From NCBI RefSeq assembly GCF_910594005.1, contig NC_057827.1, positions 4,898,001 to 4,962,000 of the forward strand: DNA of 64,000 bases, read 5' to 3'. Positions 24,400-35,740 of the stretch are shown here, in pieces; position 1 is the stretch's first letter, and each line of letters starts with the position of its first letter. The notes below the pieces were generated by a model that made no database searches, was not told where the DNA came from, and was given only the letters and a program-made list of their open reading frames with translations. The stretch comes from Cervus elaphus. Lineage: Eukaryota; Chordata; Mammalia; Artiodactyla; Cervidae. The translations under genes and the position numbers were made by a program.

Positions 24400-25065
24400 G
24401 ACTCCCGTCAGACTCAAGTGAACCCCACAATGTCCCAAAGCTGAACCCCCATAAGGTCCTGAGGAGATCAAGTTCTCTCAGCCTGAATTGAACCCCACAA
24501 TGTCCCAAAGCTGAAGCACCCATGGGTTCTGAGGAGATGAGAGTCCTGTCAGCCTCAACTGAACCCCACAATGCCCCAAAATTGAAGTCCTAGTGGATCC
24601 TGAGGAGACTAGATTCCATCAGCCAAAACTAAACCCCATAATGCCCCAAAGCCAAAATACAGTGGATCCTGTGGTGACCCATCTCCTGTCAACCTGAACT
24701 GAACCCCACAACGTCACAAAGCTGAACCCCCATAAGGTCCTGAGGAGATCAAGTTCTCTCAGCCTGAATTGAACCCCACAATGCCCCAAAGCTGAAACCA
24801 CATGGGTCTTGTGGTGACCCATCTCCTGTCAGCCTGAACTGAACCCCACAATGTCCCAAAGCTGAACCCCCAGCAGGTCCTGAGGAGACCAGATTCCATC
24901 AACCTGAACTAAACCCCACAATGCCCCCAAACTGAAGCCCCAGTGGGTTCTGAGGAGACCAGATTCCATCTGCCTGAACTGAACCCCACAGTATCCCAAA
25001 GCTGAAGCCCTAGTGGGTCCTGAGGAGACCAGAGTGCTGTCAGTGGCCACCAACAGCCAGGTGCT
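24400..25065 (+). repeat. 70-bp minisatellite
   Basis: The word 'aaccccacaatg' or a close variant starts at or near 24420, 24490, 24561, 24631, 24701, 24771, 24841, 24911 and 24981, a regular 70-bp step (one step is 71). Each unit reads roughly 'tcccaaagctgaa' then 'tcctgaggagac' then 'tcagcctgaact'. The units at 24420 and 24701 are almost the same over their whole length, four units apart, suggesting a 4-unit higher-order step. Three units (210 bp) return to the same frame, which explains the 67-86 codon - strand frames here; they are not genes. Confidence 0.93.
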
Positions 25066-25689
25066 CCAGCAGAGTGGGGAGTTCCCACTGGGGTGAGGGG
25101 AGTGTCAGGGAGGCGGGCTCTTCATTATCACGAACAGGCATGATCAAGAAGGTTTGCAGGGGCCAGGGCAAGGGCAAGGGAGACGAGCTCCAGCTCCGAG
25201 TATTCTAAGTCCCCACTTTCTGAGATTGCATGACCTACATGATCCAGACTTTGCAAGGAGCAAGCTGAGTTACAGAGGCAGAAGGAGCAGGAGGTGATGT
25301 AAAATTTTAATGTTTCCTCTTCAGGTTCAGAAAGACGAAGACCTCCCAGGTTCCCAGGTCCTTGTGCCCCAGTGACTGTGAGCTCTTCCTCCTGGGTGTA
25401 TGACCAACCCCCACACTAAGTCCCCTCTACACCCATGGCCCTGGACCAAGCCTAACATCACCCCCCCCAGGCCCTGATGAAGCTCCCCACCCTCATTGTG
25501 CATCTCACTTCCCACATCAACGTGGTCTTTTTGAAGCCTAAACAAGACCATACTCCTCTCCTCCCTGTGATTCCCCTCACCTGATGAAGCCAGGCCTTCA
25601 TCCGTTCCAGGTGACTTCAAGGGCCTCATTCTCTCCATGTGTGTGGCCGCTCTCTGTGCCTGTCTTTATGGGCCTGTGGTGATCTCCTA
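25066..25689. other. Unassigned G+C-richer sequence
   Basis: No repeat, exon-like structure or motif I can name. A 103-codon - strand frame (25327-25638) has no recognisable domain and no supporting context. Confidence 0.4.
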
Positions 25690-26110
25690 AAATGAGGGTT
25701 ATTTGATACAGAGAGTGGGGTAAATGGTGGCCACCAAAGATGTGTCCCCCCAGAACAGGACTGTATCTGAGAAAAGAGTCTTTGTAGATGTAGTTAAGGA
25801 TAGCAAGGTAAGGTCATCTAGGGTTAGGGTGACCTTCAATCCAACTGACAAACTCCTTCAAAGAGACGAAAGAGGACACAAAGGGGAAGCCTCTTAAAGG
25901 CAGAGGCAGAGATGGGAGGGAGGGGGCCACAAGCCCAGGGACCCCTGGAGACCCTGAAGTTGGAAAAGGCAGCAATGACCTATCCTGGAGCCTCTGGAGG
26001 GACATCAGCCCTGTGCCACCTTGATTTCCAATGTCTGGTCTCCAGGACTCGGGGAGGATGAACTCCTGTTGTTTTGAACCACCCAGCTTGTGATCATGTT
26101 AGAGAAGCCA
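25690..26110 (+). mobile_element. MaLR-type (MLT1-like) LTR
   Basis: The order 'caccaaagatgtgtcccccc', 'gtagatgtagttaagg', 'aggtcatctagggttagg', 'gccaccttgatttcc', 'ctggtctccaggactc' and 'ctgttgttttgaaccaccca' follows the body of MLT1/MST-like LTRs of the mammalian MaLR group. It is old and without coding sequence. Ends are approximate. Confidence 0.6.
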
Positions 26111-28469
26111 CAGAGCAGCCACACAGACCCTGCTCTGTAGGATCCTAGAAATGTGCGTCTCATTAAAGCAGATAAAGGGTGGATTACAGAACCCTTAAAA
26201 TCAGCACTGGACCCTCAGAAATGCTAAAGCAGTGGCTGGGCTCAAGAATGTTGAGGGGTGACGCCTGAAGCCTGTGCCTAGGGGTACTAGATGCACACGC
26301 CTCCCCAGGTTCTTACACCAGTACATGTGGTGTAACATCTCAGTCCTGATGGAGGACATTTAATATCAATGGCCACATTGCTAATTAAGAAGCCACCAAT
26401 TGCACAGGTGAAAGCCCAATTAGGGCACTTGCTTCAGGGATGAGCAATTCTGAAGATGGTCAGGGATGGGGACTTACTCATGTGTAGACGGCAACCCTTG
26501 CACATACTCCACCCCCTCCCCTCCCAAGGAGTGTCCTCAGTGGGAAGCTGGGAGACTCCACAGAGTCATCTCTAAGTAAATGCTGGCTGACCCCCAGGCT
26601 AGCCATTCCTGAACCTCATCCGCCCTTCACAGATAAAGCACTTGAATATGTGCAAAGACCTCACAGGCTGGAGAAAAGTGGAGCCACTCCAGCGACAGCA
26701 TGCTTACTCACGTGGCTCCTGTAGGTCAGGCAGAATGGTCTTGGCCTGGGTGACCTGGAAGCTTAGCACTTTCCTACCTGAGTTACTCCTCCTGTGCTGC
26801 TCCCATTGCCTGTTTTCTTGCTTCCTCATCTCTGCCTGAGAAGATTTCCAACAGCAGGAACAGGCGACACAGCCCATCCTTAGGAAGTGACAGCCTAGCA
26901 CCTCCTGCAAAAGGTCCAGCAGAGCCCAACACACACCCAATCCCCCAAAACACCATGGGCCCTCACTCTCTCTTATCAAGCCAGCCCTGCAAGATCTAAG
27001 CAGAAAGACAGCATCAGGTACAGCTGCAAGCACTTGAGGGGGTTTACATAGACCTCAACCCAGGCACACATCCAGAGGGCAGGCCAGTCAGGTCAGCCAA
27101 TCTGCCCACCTAGGCTTGTGGTTTCAGAAAATGGGCCTCGTTGTCCTGGCCAGGGTTCCAGGAACAGGTGCGGGTCCTTTGGGTCAGGATGGATATGAGG
27201 CTGCTGCTCTGACTTGTTTTCTAATCTTTTTATCTGACCTCTAAATGGGAGAGGATTTCAGGAAGGCCTTCTTCTAATGAGAGGGACCCAGGGGTCAGGG
27301 AGAGGATGGGTGGTGGGTGGAGACAGACTCAGTGCCCAGGTGCTATGGGACACTCTGGAAAACCTGCTGGAAGGAGGCTGCAACCAGTGAAGCCCAAGGT
27401 CACAAAGCTATCCTGAAGCTGCTGTATGTTACCTCAGGTCCTCCTCTGAGGGTCTCAAGGTCAGATCTGTCCAACAGAGGAGCTGGGGGCTCTTTGCAAT
27501 GAGGGCTTTGTGCACAGTTCCTGGGTGCTGAGCCCTGCAGGGTACCTGCCCAGGTGAGCCCCATATCCTGGGAGGCACCTGCCCATAAGAACCATGTATC
27601 CTGGGAGGGGCGAGTGAACAAGTATTCTCTCTGTGCAGTCATCACAGAGTAGCTTAGTGACTCTCACGTGGGCAGTGCTGGAATTAGATGAGGACAAGGA
27701 CATGTTGGGGGACGTTCCCTGAGACACCCCCAGGCCCATCCAGAGTGAAGAGTTCAGTAGGTGGGTACTGGTTGCTGTGCTGGAGTGGGAGGCTTCATGG
27801 GTGCCTCTTGCTTCTTCACCTGACACCACAGAGGCCTCTGAGGACACAGAAGACAGCCTGCCCAGAGACGGTGGGAGCTCCTGGTGACCAGGCACGGGAT
27901 GTGAGAGGGAAGGACCTGGCTGAGGGGGCCTTTCTGATCTGAGCTGGGAGTGGACAAGCAAGTGGTGAGTGTGATCCAGGAAAGTGGCCCTGGTGATGGG
28001 AGGCTTGTTGAGGCCGTCTGAGCATAAGTTGGAAAAGAATGTCCAGACATAGAGCATTTCAGAAGGGAGTGAGTTTGTATTAAGAACAAAGAGCAGAGAT
28101 AAAGTGGGCACTGTGAGCTCAGGGGGCCAACCACCTGACAGACTAGGGAAAGTTGACTGATTTCCTGGGTTAAGAGCCAATTTTTACAGTTTCAAGACAA
28201 AGAAAATTCCTGCTGGAAGGTTGATATTAGGTGATTGGTTGGGGTACCATAGGGTGTTTACTGGAGTGGGCATCTTTGCCTGGTAGGGAGTCAGGAAGCT
28301 CATTAGCGATGATCAGGTGCTCTTGGCAACAGTTGCAAAGGGGGCCCAGTCAGATTCACAGGTGACCTTGGTTCTGGGCCCCACTTCTATGGCCTTGGTG
28401 TGAGGCCTCCCAGCTGTGGCCTTGGGGAAGGAGTCACCTCAACAAGACTGACCCTGCTTCAGAGTAAAA
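26111..28469. other. Unassigned G+C-rich segment, possible old LTR at right end
   Basis: This is the longest stretch without repeats I can name. The longest frame, 239 codons on the - strand (27461-28180), is serine/proline/leucine-rich, overlaps other frames in all directions and shows no domain, signal peptide or splice context, so I do not call it a gene. The part around 28160-28320 ('gtttcaagacaaagaaaatt', 'gtgattggttggggtaccat') has the flavour of an LTR but I cannot place it. A diverged host gene remnant cannot be excluded. Confidence 0.35.
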
Positions 28470-31400
28470 GTTCCATTAAGTTTTCTCTGCAGGAGAGATC
28501 TAGTGATCCTAGATCTGTTTGGAAAAGTCTTGGACACTGCAGGGACACATACTGAGTGTGAACCTGGATATTGAACCTTGTTGGCAAAACTCCCCTTTTC
28601 TCTCTGTTGGCATTAAAAGCGTGTGGGCTGACAGCTGCCTGAGAATCCATCCAATTGACAATTTCCTACTTATGACATGAATGGGTTTGGTCAAATTATT
28701 TCTATTTCTATGCAAACAGGCAGCTTGCAACTCCTTGTGACAGGATCATTTCCAATAAATTGTCAACTAATCAAGGTAACAACATTATGGCACTCAGCAC
28801 TTTTAGATAATTTCCTAAGCCTTTTTCCTGAGGGACAGACCCAATATGAGCTAGGAATGTGTTCAAAAGGCTCGGAAAGTGCAGGAAAATACACTAGCTA
28901 TGACTGGAAATTAGGGTCTCTGTGCAAACCTGGAGTTCTGACATCTTACAATCTAGACAGTTCCTGATAGACAGATGCATGAAAAACACTCTACTTTTAT
29001 GTTTTTCTTTCATCAAAGGAACATAGATTTCCTAGCATTCTGTGTGCCGCGAGTAACTCACTGCTCTAAAATGCTTGCTTGGATTTCATTTTTCAGTAAG
29101 AACTTCCCCTGACTGTGTTACAGTCAGGATGGTCCCACACTCACAGGGAAAAAGCAAACTAACATCCAAATGTTTGTTCCATCAGGTTTTCTCTGTAGGA
29201 GAGATCCAGTGATCCTAGGTCTGTCTGGAAAATGCTTGGATACTGCATGGACACATACTGAGTGTGAAGCTGGATCCTGGACCTTGTTGGCTAAATCAGC
29301 ATTTTCTTTCAGGTGGTCCTAAAATGGTGCAGAGTAGCAACTGCCTGAAGATCCATCCAGTTGCTGTTTCCTTACTTGTGACAGCAATATCTTTGGTCAG
29401 ACCTCTTGGATTTCTGCAGCAAACATGGGACTTTCAATTCCTTGCCACTGGATCATTTCCAATGGCAGGTAAACTCATTAGGTAACCAGACTAGATGGCA
29501 CTCAGCACTCTCAGACACACTCCTACAGCCTGTTTCTTCATAGGCAGTCCCAGGATGACCTAGGAATGGGTTCGCTAGTATCAGAAATGCGAGGAAACAT
29601 ACTGGCTGTGACTCTGAAAATTAGGTGCTCTGTGCAAATCTGGAGTTTTAACATTTTAGAATCTAGACAGTTTCTGATAGATGTCTGAAATACACTCTTT
29701 TTTATTTTTTGCCTTTCATTCATCAAAGAAACATAGATTTCACAGCATTATGCTTACTGAGAGTGACAGACTGCTTGGAAATTCTTGCCTGGAGGTCATT
29801 TTGAAGTAACAATTTCCCCTCCCCTGTGTTACCATGGGAAATGCCCCCACACTGACAGAGAAAAGTAAACAAATGTCAAAACATCTGTTCTGTGAAGTCC
29901 CCTGTAGGAGGGATCCAGTGATCCTAAGTCTGTCTGGAAGATTCTTGGATAGTGCTTGGACACATGCTCAGTGTGAACCTGGATTCTGGACCTTGTTGGC
30001 AAATGAGAATTTTCTCTGTGTTGGCCATAGTAGGCTGGGGTTTAGCAACTCCTTGAAAATCAGTACAATTGCTCTTTTCCCACTAATGACAGCAATAGCT
30101 TTGGTCAAAACACTGGAGTTTCTGAAGCAAGCAGGCAGTGTGCAACTCCTTGTGGCAAGATTATTTCCATTGGAATGCCAATTAAACTACTTAAAAACAG
30201 TATGGCACTCAGCTGTGTCAGACACACTCCTCCAGACTCTTTCCTCATGGGGAGTCCAAGTAAGATAGAGTACTGTGCTCATGAACCATGGAAAGTTCAG
30301 GGAAACTTACTGGCTGTGTCTCTGGAATTTAGGGCATCTGTGGAAGCATGGTCTTCTCACATCTTAGAATCCAGACAGCAGTCATGGAAAGAGAGATGCC
30401 TGAAAAGCACCCTATTCATTGCCGCTCATTCCACGAGTGAACACAGGTGTCCCAGCATTCTGTTTGCTGAGAGTAACCCGCTAAGTGGAAACCCTTGCCT
30501 GGAAGTCATTTTTAAGTAAAAATTTCCCCTCACGTGTGTTACAGTAGGGAAGGTTCCCACATTCACAGGGAAAAGCAAGCAAACATCAAAATGTCTCTTC
30601 CATCAATTTTTCTCTGTCAGAAGGATCCAATGGTCCCAGGTCTCTCTGGAAAGTTCTTGGATACTGCAAGGGAAACATACTGACTGTGAACATGAATATT
30701 TGACCTTCTTGGCAAAATTAGCATTGTCTCTCTTTTGGCACTAACATGATGTGCGCTGGCAGCTGCCTGATAATCCATCCAATTGATATTTTCCTACTTC
30801 TGACATCAATAGGTTTGGTCAAATCTTTCCGATTTCTGACACAAGCAGGTGGCTTGCAACCCCATTGGGCTGGATCATTTCCATTAAAATGTCAAATAAT
30901 CTAGGTAACAACAGTATGGCTCTCAACACTCTGAGACAATTTCACAGCCTGTTCCCTCTGAATCAGACCCAATAGGAGCCAGGAATGTGTTCATAAGGCT
31001 CTGAAAGTGCAATGAAACATACTGGCTATGACTTTGGAAATTAGGGCCTGTGTGCAAACCTGGAGTTCTCACATCTTAGACTTTAGATAGTTCCTGATAG
31101 ATAGATGCCTGAAAAACACCCTCTTTTATGTCTTTCATGCATTGAAGTAACATAGTTAGTCCAGATTTCTGTGTGATGAGAGTAACACACTGGTTGAAAA
31201 TCCTTGCTTGAAGGTGATTTTTCAGTAACAATTTCCCATGACTGTGTTACTGTAGGGAAGACCCCCAAACTCACAGGAAAAAGAAAACAAACAACCAAAT
31301 GTCTGTTCTATCAAGTTTTCTCTTTAGGAGAGATCCAATGATCCTCTGTCTGTCTGGAAAATTCTTGGATACTACAGGGACACATACTGAGTGTGAATCT

Positions 31401-34306
31401 GCATCCTTGAATTTGTTGGCAAAATTAGCAAATTCTGTCGGTTGGATCTAAAAGAGTGCGGCCTTAGCAACTGCCTGAAAATCCATCCAATTGCTCTCTT
31501 CTTAATAATGACAGTGATAACATTGGTCAAACCTTTGAGATTTCTAAAGCAAGCAGGCGGCTCGCTACTCCTATCTGCTTGCCCATTTCCAGTGGAATGT
31601 CACCTCATCTAGTTAAGCACTGTATGGCACCCAGCCCTCTCAGACATACTCCTGCATCCTGTTTCCTCATGGGCAGTCCCAGTTTGAATAAGGACTGTGT
31701 TTAAAGCCTTGGAAGGTGCAGGGAAACACAATGCCCTAACTCTGGAAGTTAGGACCCTGGGAAAGCCTTGAAGTCTCATGCCTTGGGTTCTAGACAGTTT
31801 CTGATAGATAGAGGCCTAAAAATACACTCCGTATGGATGCCTTTCCTTCCTCGAAGGAACATAGTTTTCCCAACATTCTGTCTGCTGAGAGTCACACGGT
31901 GCTTGAAAACACTTGCTTGTGGGCCATTGGTCAGTAGAAAATTCCCCTGAAGGTGCAATGGTAGGGAAGTCTCCCACACTCACGGGGAAAGGCAAACCAA
32001 CATCCAAGCGTGTACTCCATCACATTTTGTCTTTAGGTGCGATCAAGTGAGCCTAGGTCTGTCTGGAAAATTCGTGGGTATTGTGGGGACACATCATGCG
32101 TGTGAACCTGTATATATGAACTTGGTGGCAAAATTCTCATTTTTATCTCCCACACTCATTTTGGGACCACATTGGTTCTAAAATTGTGCAGCATAGCAAA
32201 TCCTTGAAAATCCATCCAATTGCAGTTTTCTTACTTTTGACAGGGATAGATTTGTCCACCCTTTGGAATTTCTGAAGCAAGCAGGTTGCTCACCACTCCA
32301 GCCACTAGCCGATTTCCATTGTGTTGGCACCTTGTGCAGGTAAGCACAGTATGCTGCCCAACACACTCGGATACACTCGTGCAGCCTGTTTCTTCAGAAG
32401 CAGTCCGCCAGTATATACTTGGAAAGTGTTTACAAGGCTTGAAAAGTTCATGGAAACACACTGCCCTGACTCTGGGTGTTAGGATCCCTAGGAAAGACTG
32501 AAGGTCTCACGACTTAGAATGTAGACAGTTCCTGATAGATAGAGGGCTGAAAGCACTCTCTGTTGATGCATTTCTTTTCTTGAAGGAACATAACTTTCCA
32601 AACATTTTGTGTGCAGAGAGACGCACACGGCTTGAATATGCTGGCATGGAGGTCATTTTTCAGTAGCACTTTCCCCTGATGGTGTGACCATAGGGATGCC
32701 GCACTCCCCATTCATAGACAAAGACAAATTAGCATCCAAACGTCTGCTCCATCACATTTTCTCAGTAGGATCGATCCACTGAGACTAGTTCTGTCTGGAA
32801 CCTTTGTGGATACTGCATGGAGACATCCTGAGTCTGAACATGGATACCGGATTTTGGGGGCAAAAATAACATTTTTTCTCTTGATTTGGGAAAATGCTAC
32901 GGCCTTGCAACTGCTTGCAAATCCATCCAATTGCTGTTTTCTTCCTTCTGACAATGATAGCTTTGGTCCATCCTTTGGGATTTCTGAATCAAGCAGGCGA
33001 CTCACCACTCCTAGCCTCTGGCCCATTCCCAGGGGAATGTCATCTCATCTAGGTAAGCACAGTATTGGTACCATACAATCTCAGAAACTCTCCTACAGTC
33101 TGTTTCCTCATGGGCAGTCCCCATATGAGCTAGGATGTCTTTGGGAGGCTTGGAAAGTGCAGGAAAAACAGTGCCTTGACTCTGGGAGTTAGGTCCCCTG
33201 GACAAGCCTGGAGGTCAATGTTAGATTCTAGACAGTTCCTAATAGATATAGGCCTAATAACACACTCTCTGTTGATGCCTTTTCTTCCTTGAAGAAACAT
33301 ACTTTTCCCTGCATTCTCTGTGCTGAGAGTCACACACTGCTTGAAAACGCTCTTTGGAGGTCATTATTCAGTAGAAACTTCCTCTGACAGTGTAACCTTA
33401 GGGAAGGCCCCCACACTCACTGGAAAAGGCAAACCAACATCCAAACTTCTGTTGCATCATATTTTGTCTCTAGGAGTGATCCAGAGAACCTAGGTCTGTC
33501 TGGAAAATCGTGTATACAGCAGGACCACATCCTAAGTGTGAACCTGGATACCAGAACTGGTGGCACAATTCACGTTTTTCTTTCGGTTTGTCCTAAAACT
33601 GTGTGGCCTGGCACCTGCTGGAAAATCCATCTAATTGCTGTTTTCTTACTTTGAAGAGCAATAACTTTGGTTCACCCTTTGGGATTTCTGAAGCAAGCAA
33701 GCAGATCACCACTCCTAGTCACGGGCCTATTTCCAGTGGAATGTCACCTTACCTAAGTAAGAACATAATGGCCCCTCTGTATACTCAGGCACACTCCCAC
33801 AGTTTGTGTCCTCAGTGACAGTCCCAGTGTGACCTAGGAATATGTTTACAAAGCATTTAAAGGGTAGGGAAGACACTGCCCTGACTCTGGAAGTTTGGTT
33901 CTCTGGGAAGGCTCGATGGCTCTCTTGTTAGAATCAAGAAATTTCTTCATAGATAGAGGCCTGAAAACACACTCTCTGTTGATACCCTTCCTTCCTCGAA
34001 GAAACAGTACTTTCCCAGTATTCTGTGAACTGAGAGTCACACATTGCTTGAAACCATTTGCTTGCAGGTCATTTCTCAGTAGCAATTTCTTGTGATGTTG
34101 TGACAGTAAGGATGTCCCCCACACTCACAGGGTAAGGCAATCCAAGATCCAAATGTCTGTTCCATCACATTTTCTCTATAGGAGCAGCCAGTGAGGCTAG
34201 GTTTTTGTGAAATATGGGTAGATACAGCAGAGACATCTCCTGAGTCTGACAGTGGATACCAGGCCTTGATGGCCAAATTTGCAACTGCTAGAAAATCCAT
34301 ACAATT

Positions 34307-34336
34307 GTTTTTTTGTGTTTGTTTTTGTTTTTTTAA
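34307..34336. repeat. T-rich insertion in a 710-bp satellite unit
   Basis: A T-rich stretch with 'gtttgtttttg' occupies a place where sibling units have only a short 'ttttcttact' word. The surrounding unit is otherwise shortened to about 672 bp. Confidence 0.6.
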
Positions 34337-35566
34337 CTTCTGACAGTGATCGCTTTTGACCCACCTTTGGGATTTCAGAAGCAAGAAGGTGGCTCGCAAG
34401 TGCTGCTGATGGCCTATTTGCAGTGGAATGTCACCTCACCTGGGTAACAACAGTATGGCACCCAGCAGTCTGAACACATTCCTGCAGCCTGTTTCCTCAT
34501 GGGCAGTTCTGGGATTATGTAGGAAAGTGGTTAAAAGCCTGGGCTAGTGCAGGGAAACACACTGCCCTGACTCTGCAAGTTAGGTCCTCAGGGTAAGACT
34601 GGAGGTCTCACATCTTAGAATCTAGACAATTCTTGATAGATAAAGGACTGAAAATTCATTCTCTGCTGATGCCTTTCTTTCCTTGAAGGAACATTGTTTT
34701 CCCAACATTCTGCTTCCTGAGTGTCACACACTTGCTTGGAGGTCATTTATCACTAAGAATTTCCCCTGAAGATGTGACTGGAGGGATAACCCCACAAACA
34801 CAGTAAAAGGGAACCACATTCAAATGTCTGTTCCATCATGTTTGCTCTGTAGGTGAGATATAGTGAGCCTAGTCCTATCTGGAAAATTCTTGGATACTGC
34901 AGGGACACATCCTGAGTGTGAATCTTGATAGCGGATGTTGGTGGCAAAATTTGCATTATTCTCTCCATTGGGCTTAAAACGTTGTGGCCTAACAACTGCT
35001 TGAAAGTTCATTTAATACCTGTTTTCTTACTTCTGACAATGATAGCTTTGTTCCACCTTTCTGGATTTCTGAAGCAACAGGCGGTTTATAAATCCTAGTC
35101 TCTGTCCCATTTCCAGTGGAATGTCAGTTCATTTGGTAAGGACAGAATGACACACAGCACACACGGACAATCTTCCATAGCCTGTTTCATCATGGGCATT
35201 CCTGAGTGATCTTGGAATGTGCCTACAAGGCTCAGAATTTGCAGGGAAACACTGCCCAGACTCTGGAAGATGGGTCCTCTGGACAAGACTGGAGATCTCA
35301 CATCTTAGAATATAGACAGATCCTGATAGATAGAGGCCTGAAAACACACTCTCTATTGATGCCTTTCCTTCCTAAAATGAACATAGCTTTCCCAGCATTC
35401 TGTGTGATGAGAGTCACATACTGCTTGAAAATGCTTGCCTGGAAGTCATTTTTCAGTAGCAATTTCCCTTGATGGTTTGACCATAGGGAAGTCCACCACA
35501 CTCACAGGAAAAGGCAAAACATCATCCAAACGTCTGTTCCATCATATTTCTCTGTAGGAGAGATCC

Positions 35567-35599
35567 TAGGGTTAGGGTTAGAGTTAGGGTTAGGGTTAG
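35567..35599 (+). repeat. Interstitial telomere-like (TTAGGG)n tract
   Basis: About 5.5 copies of the hexamer with one variant (gagtta instead of gggtta) lie between 'gagagatcc' and 'cctaggtctgt'. Sibling units have only about seven bases ('agtgatc' or 'agtgagc') between those two words, so the tract is an insertion or local expansion in one monomer. Confidence 0.92.
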
Positions 35600-35699
35600 C
35601 CTAGGTCTGTCTTGAAAATTCTTCAGTGCTGTGGGGACACATCCTGCGTGTGAACCTGGGTAATGGACCTTGGTGGGAAAATTCACATTTTCCTCTAGG

Positions 35700-35740
35700 T
35701 TGGCCCTAAAATGTTGGGAAAGCAATGGCCCTTTGAGTAA
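35700..35740. other. Inversion junction in the 710-bp satellite
   Basis: Left of about 35715 the text is the + monomer ('ggttggccctaaaatgttg'). From 35716 it is the reverse complement of another part of the monomer ('gggaaagcaatggccctttg', then 'aatcaacagagagtgtgt'). The two monomer positions are not the same, so this is a break-and-join rather than a perfect palindrome. Confidence 0.85.

Larger units (their letters stand above)
28470..35715 (+). repeat. ~710-bp satellite array (satellite-II-like), + half
   Basis: The word 'tctgtctgga' or a close variant stands at 29220, 29929, 30641, 31349, 32059, 32790 and 33495, with degenerate copies near 28515, 34200, 34873 and 35606. Most steps are 705-712 bp; the outliers are 731, 672 and 733, the last because of a TTAGGG tract. 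Each unit has a 'ttctctgtaggagagatcc' segment, a 'ccatccaattgc' segment, 'atttctgaagcaagcaggcg', a 'cctgtttcctcatgggcagt' segment and 'gatagaggcctgaaaacaca'. The unit size agrees with the 700-bp bovid satellite II (1.723) family, but that name is an inference. Copies differ a lot from each other, so the array looks old. Frames inside are short and not conserved. Confidence 0.9.

Noticed and set aside
25817..25834. Second telomere-like word 'ctagggttagggtgacc'
   Set aside because: Only two hexamer-like copies, lying inside a MaLR-like LTR where this text is expected.
27461..28180. 239-codon - strand frame in non-satellite DNA
   Set aside because: Low-complexity serine/proline/leucine-rich product, several overlapping frames on both strands, no start or splice context and no domain. 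Kept only as part of an unassigned region.
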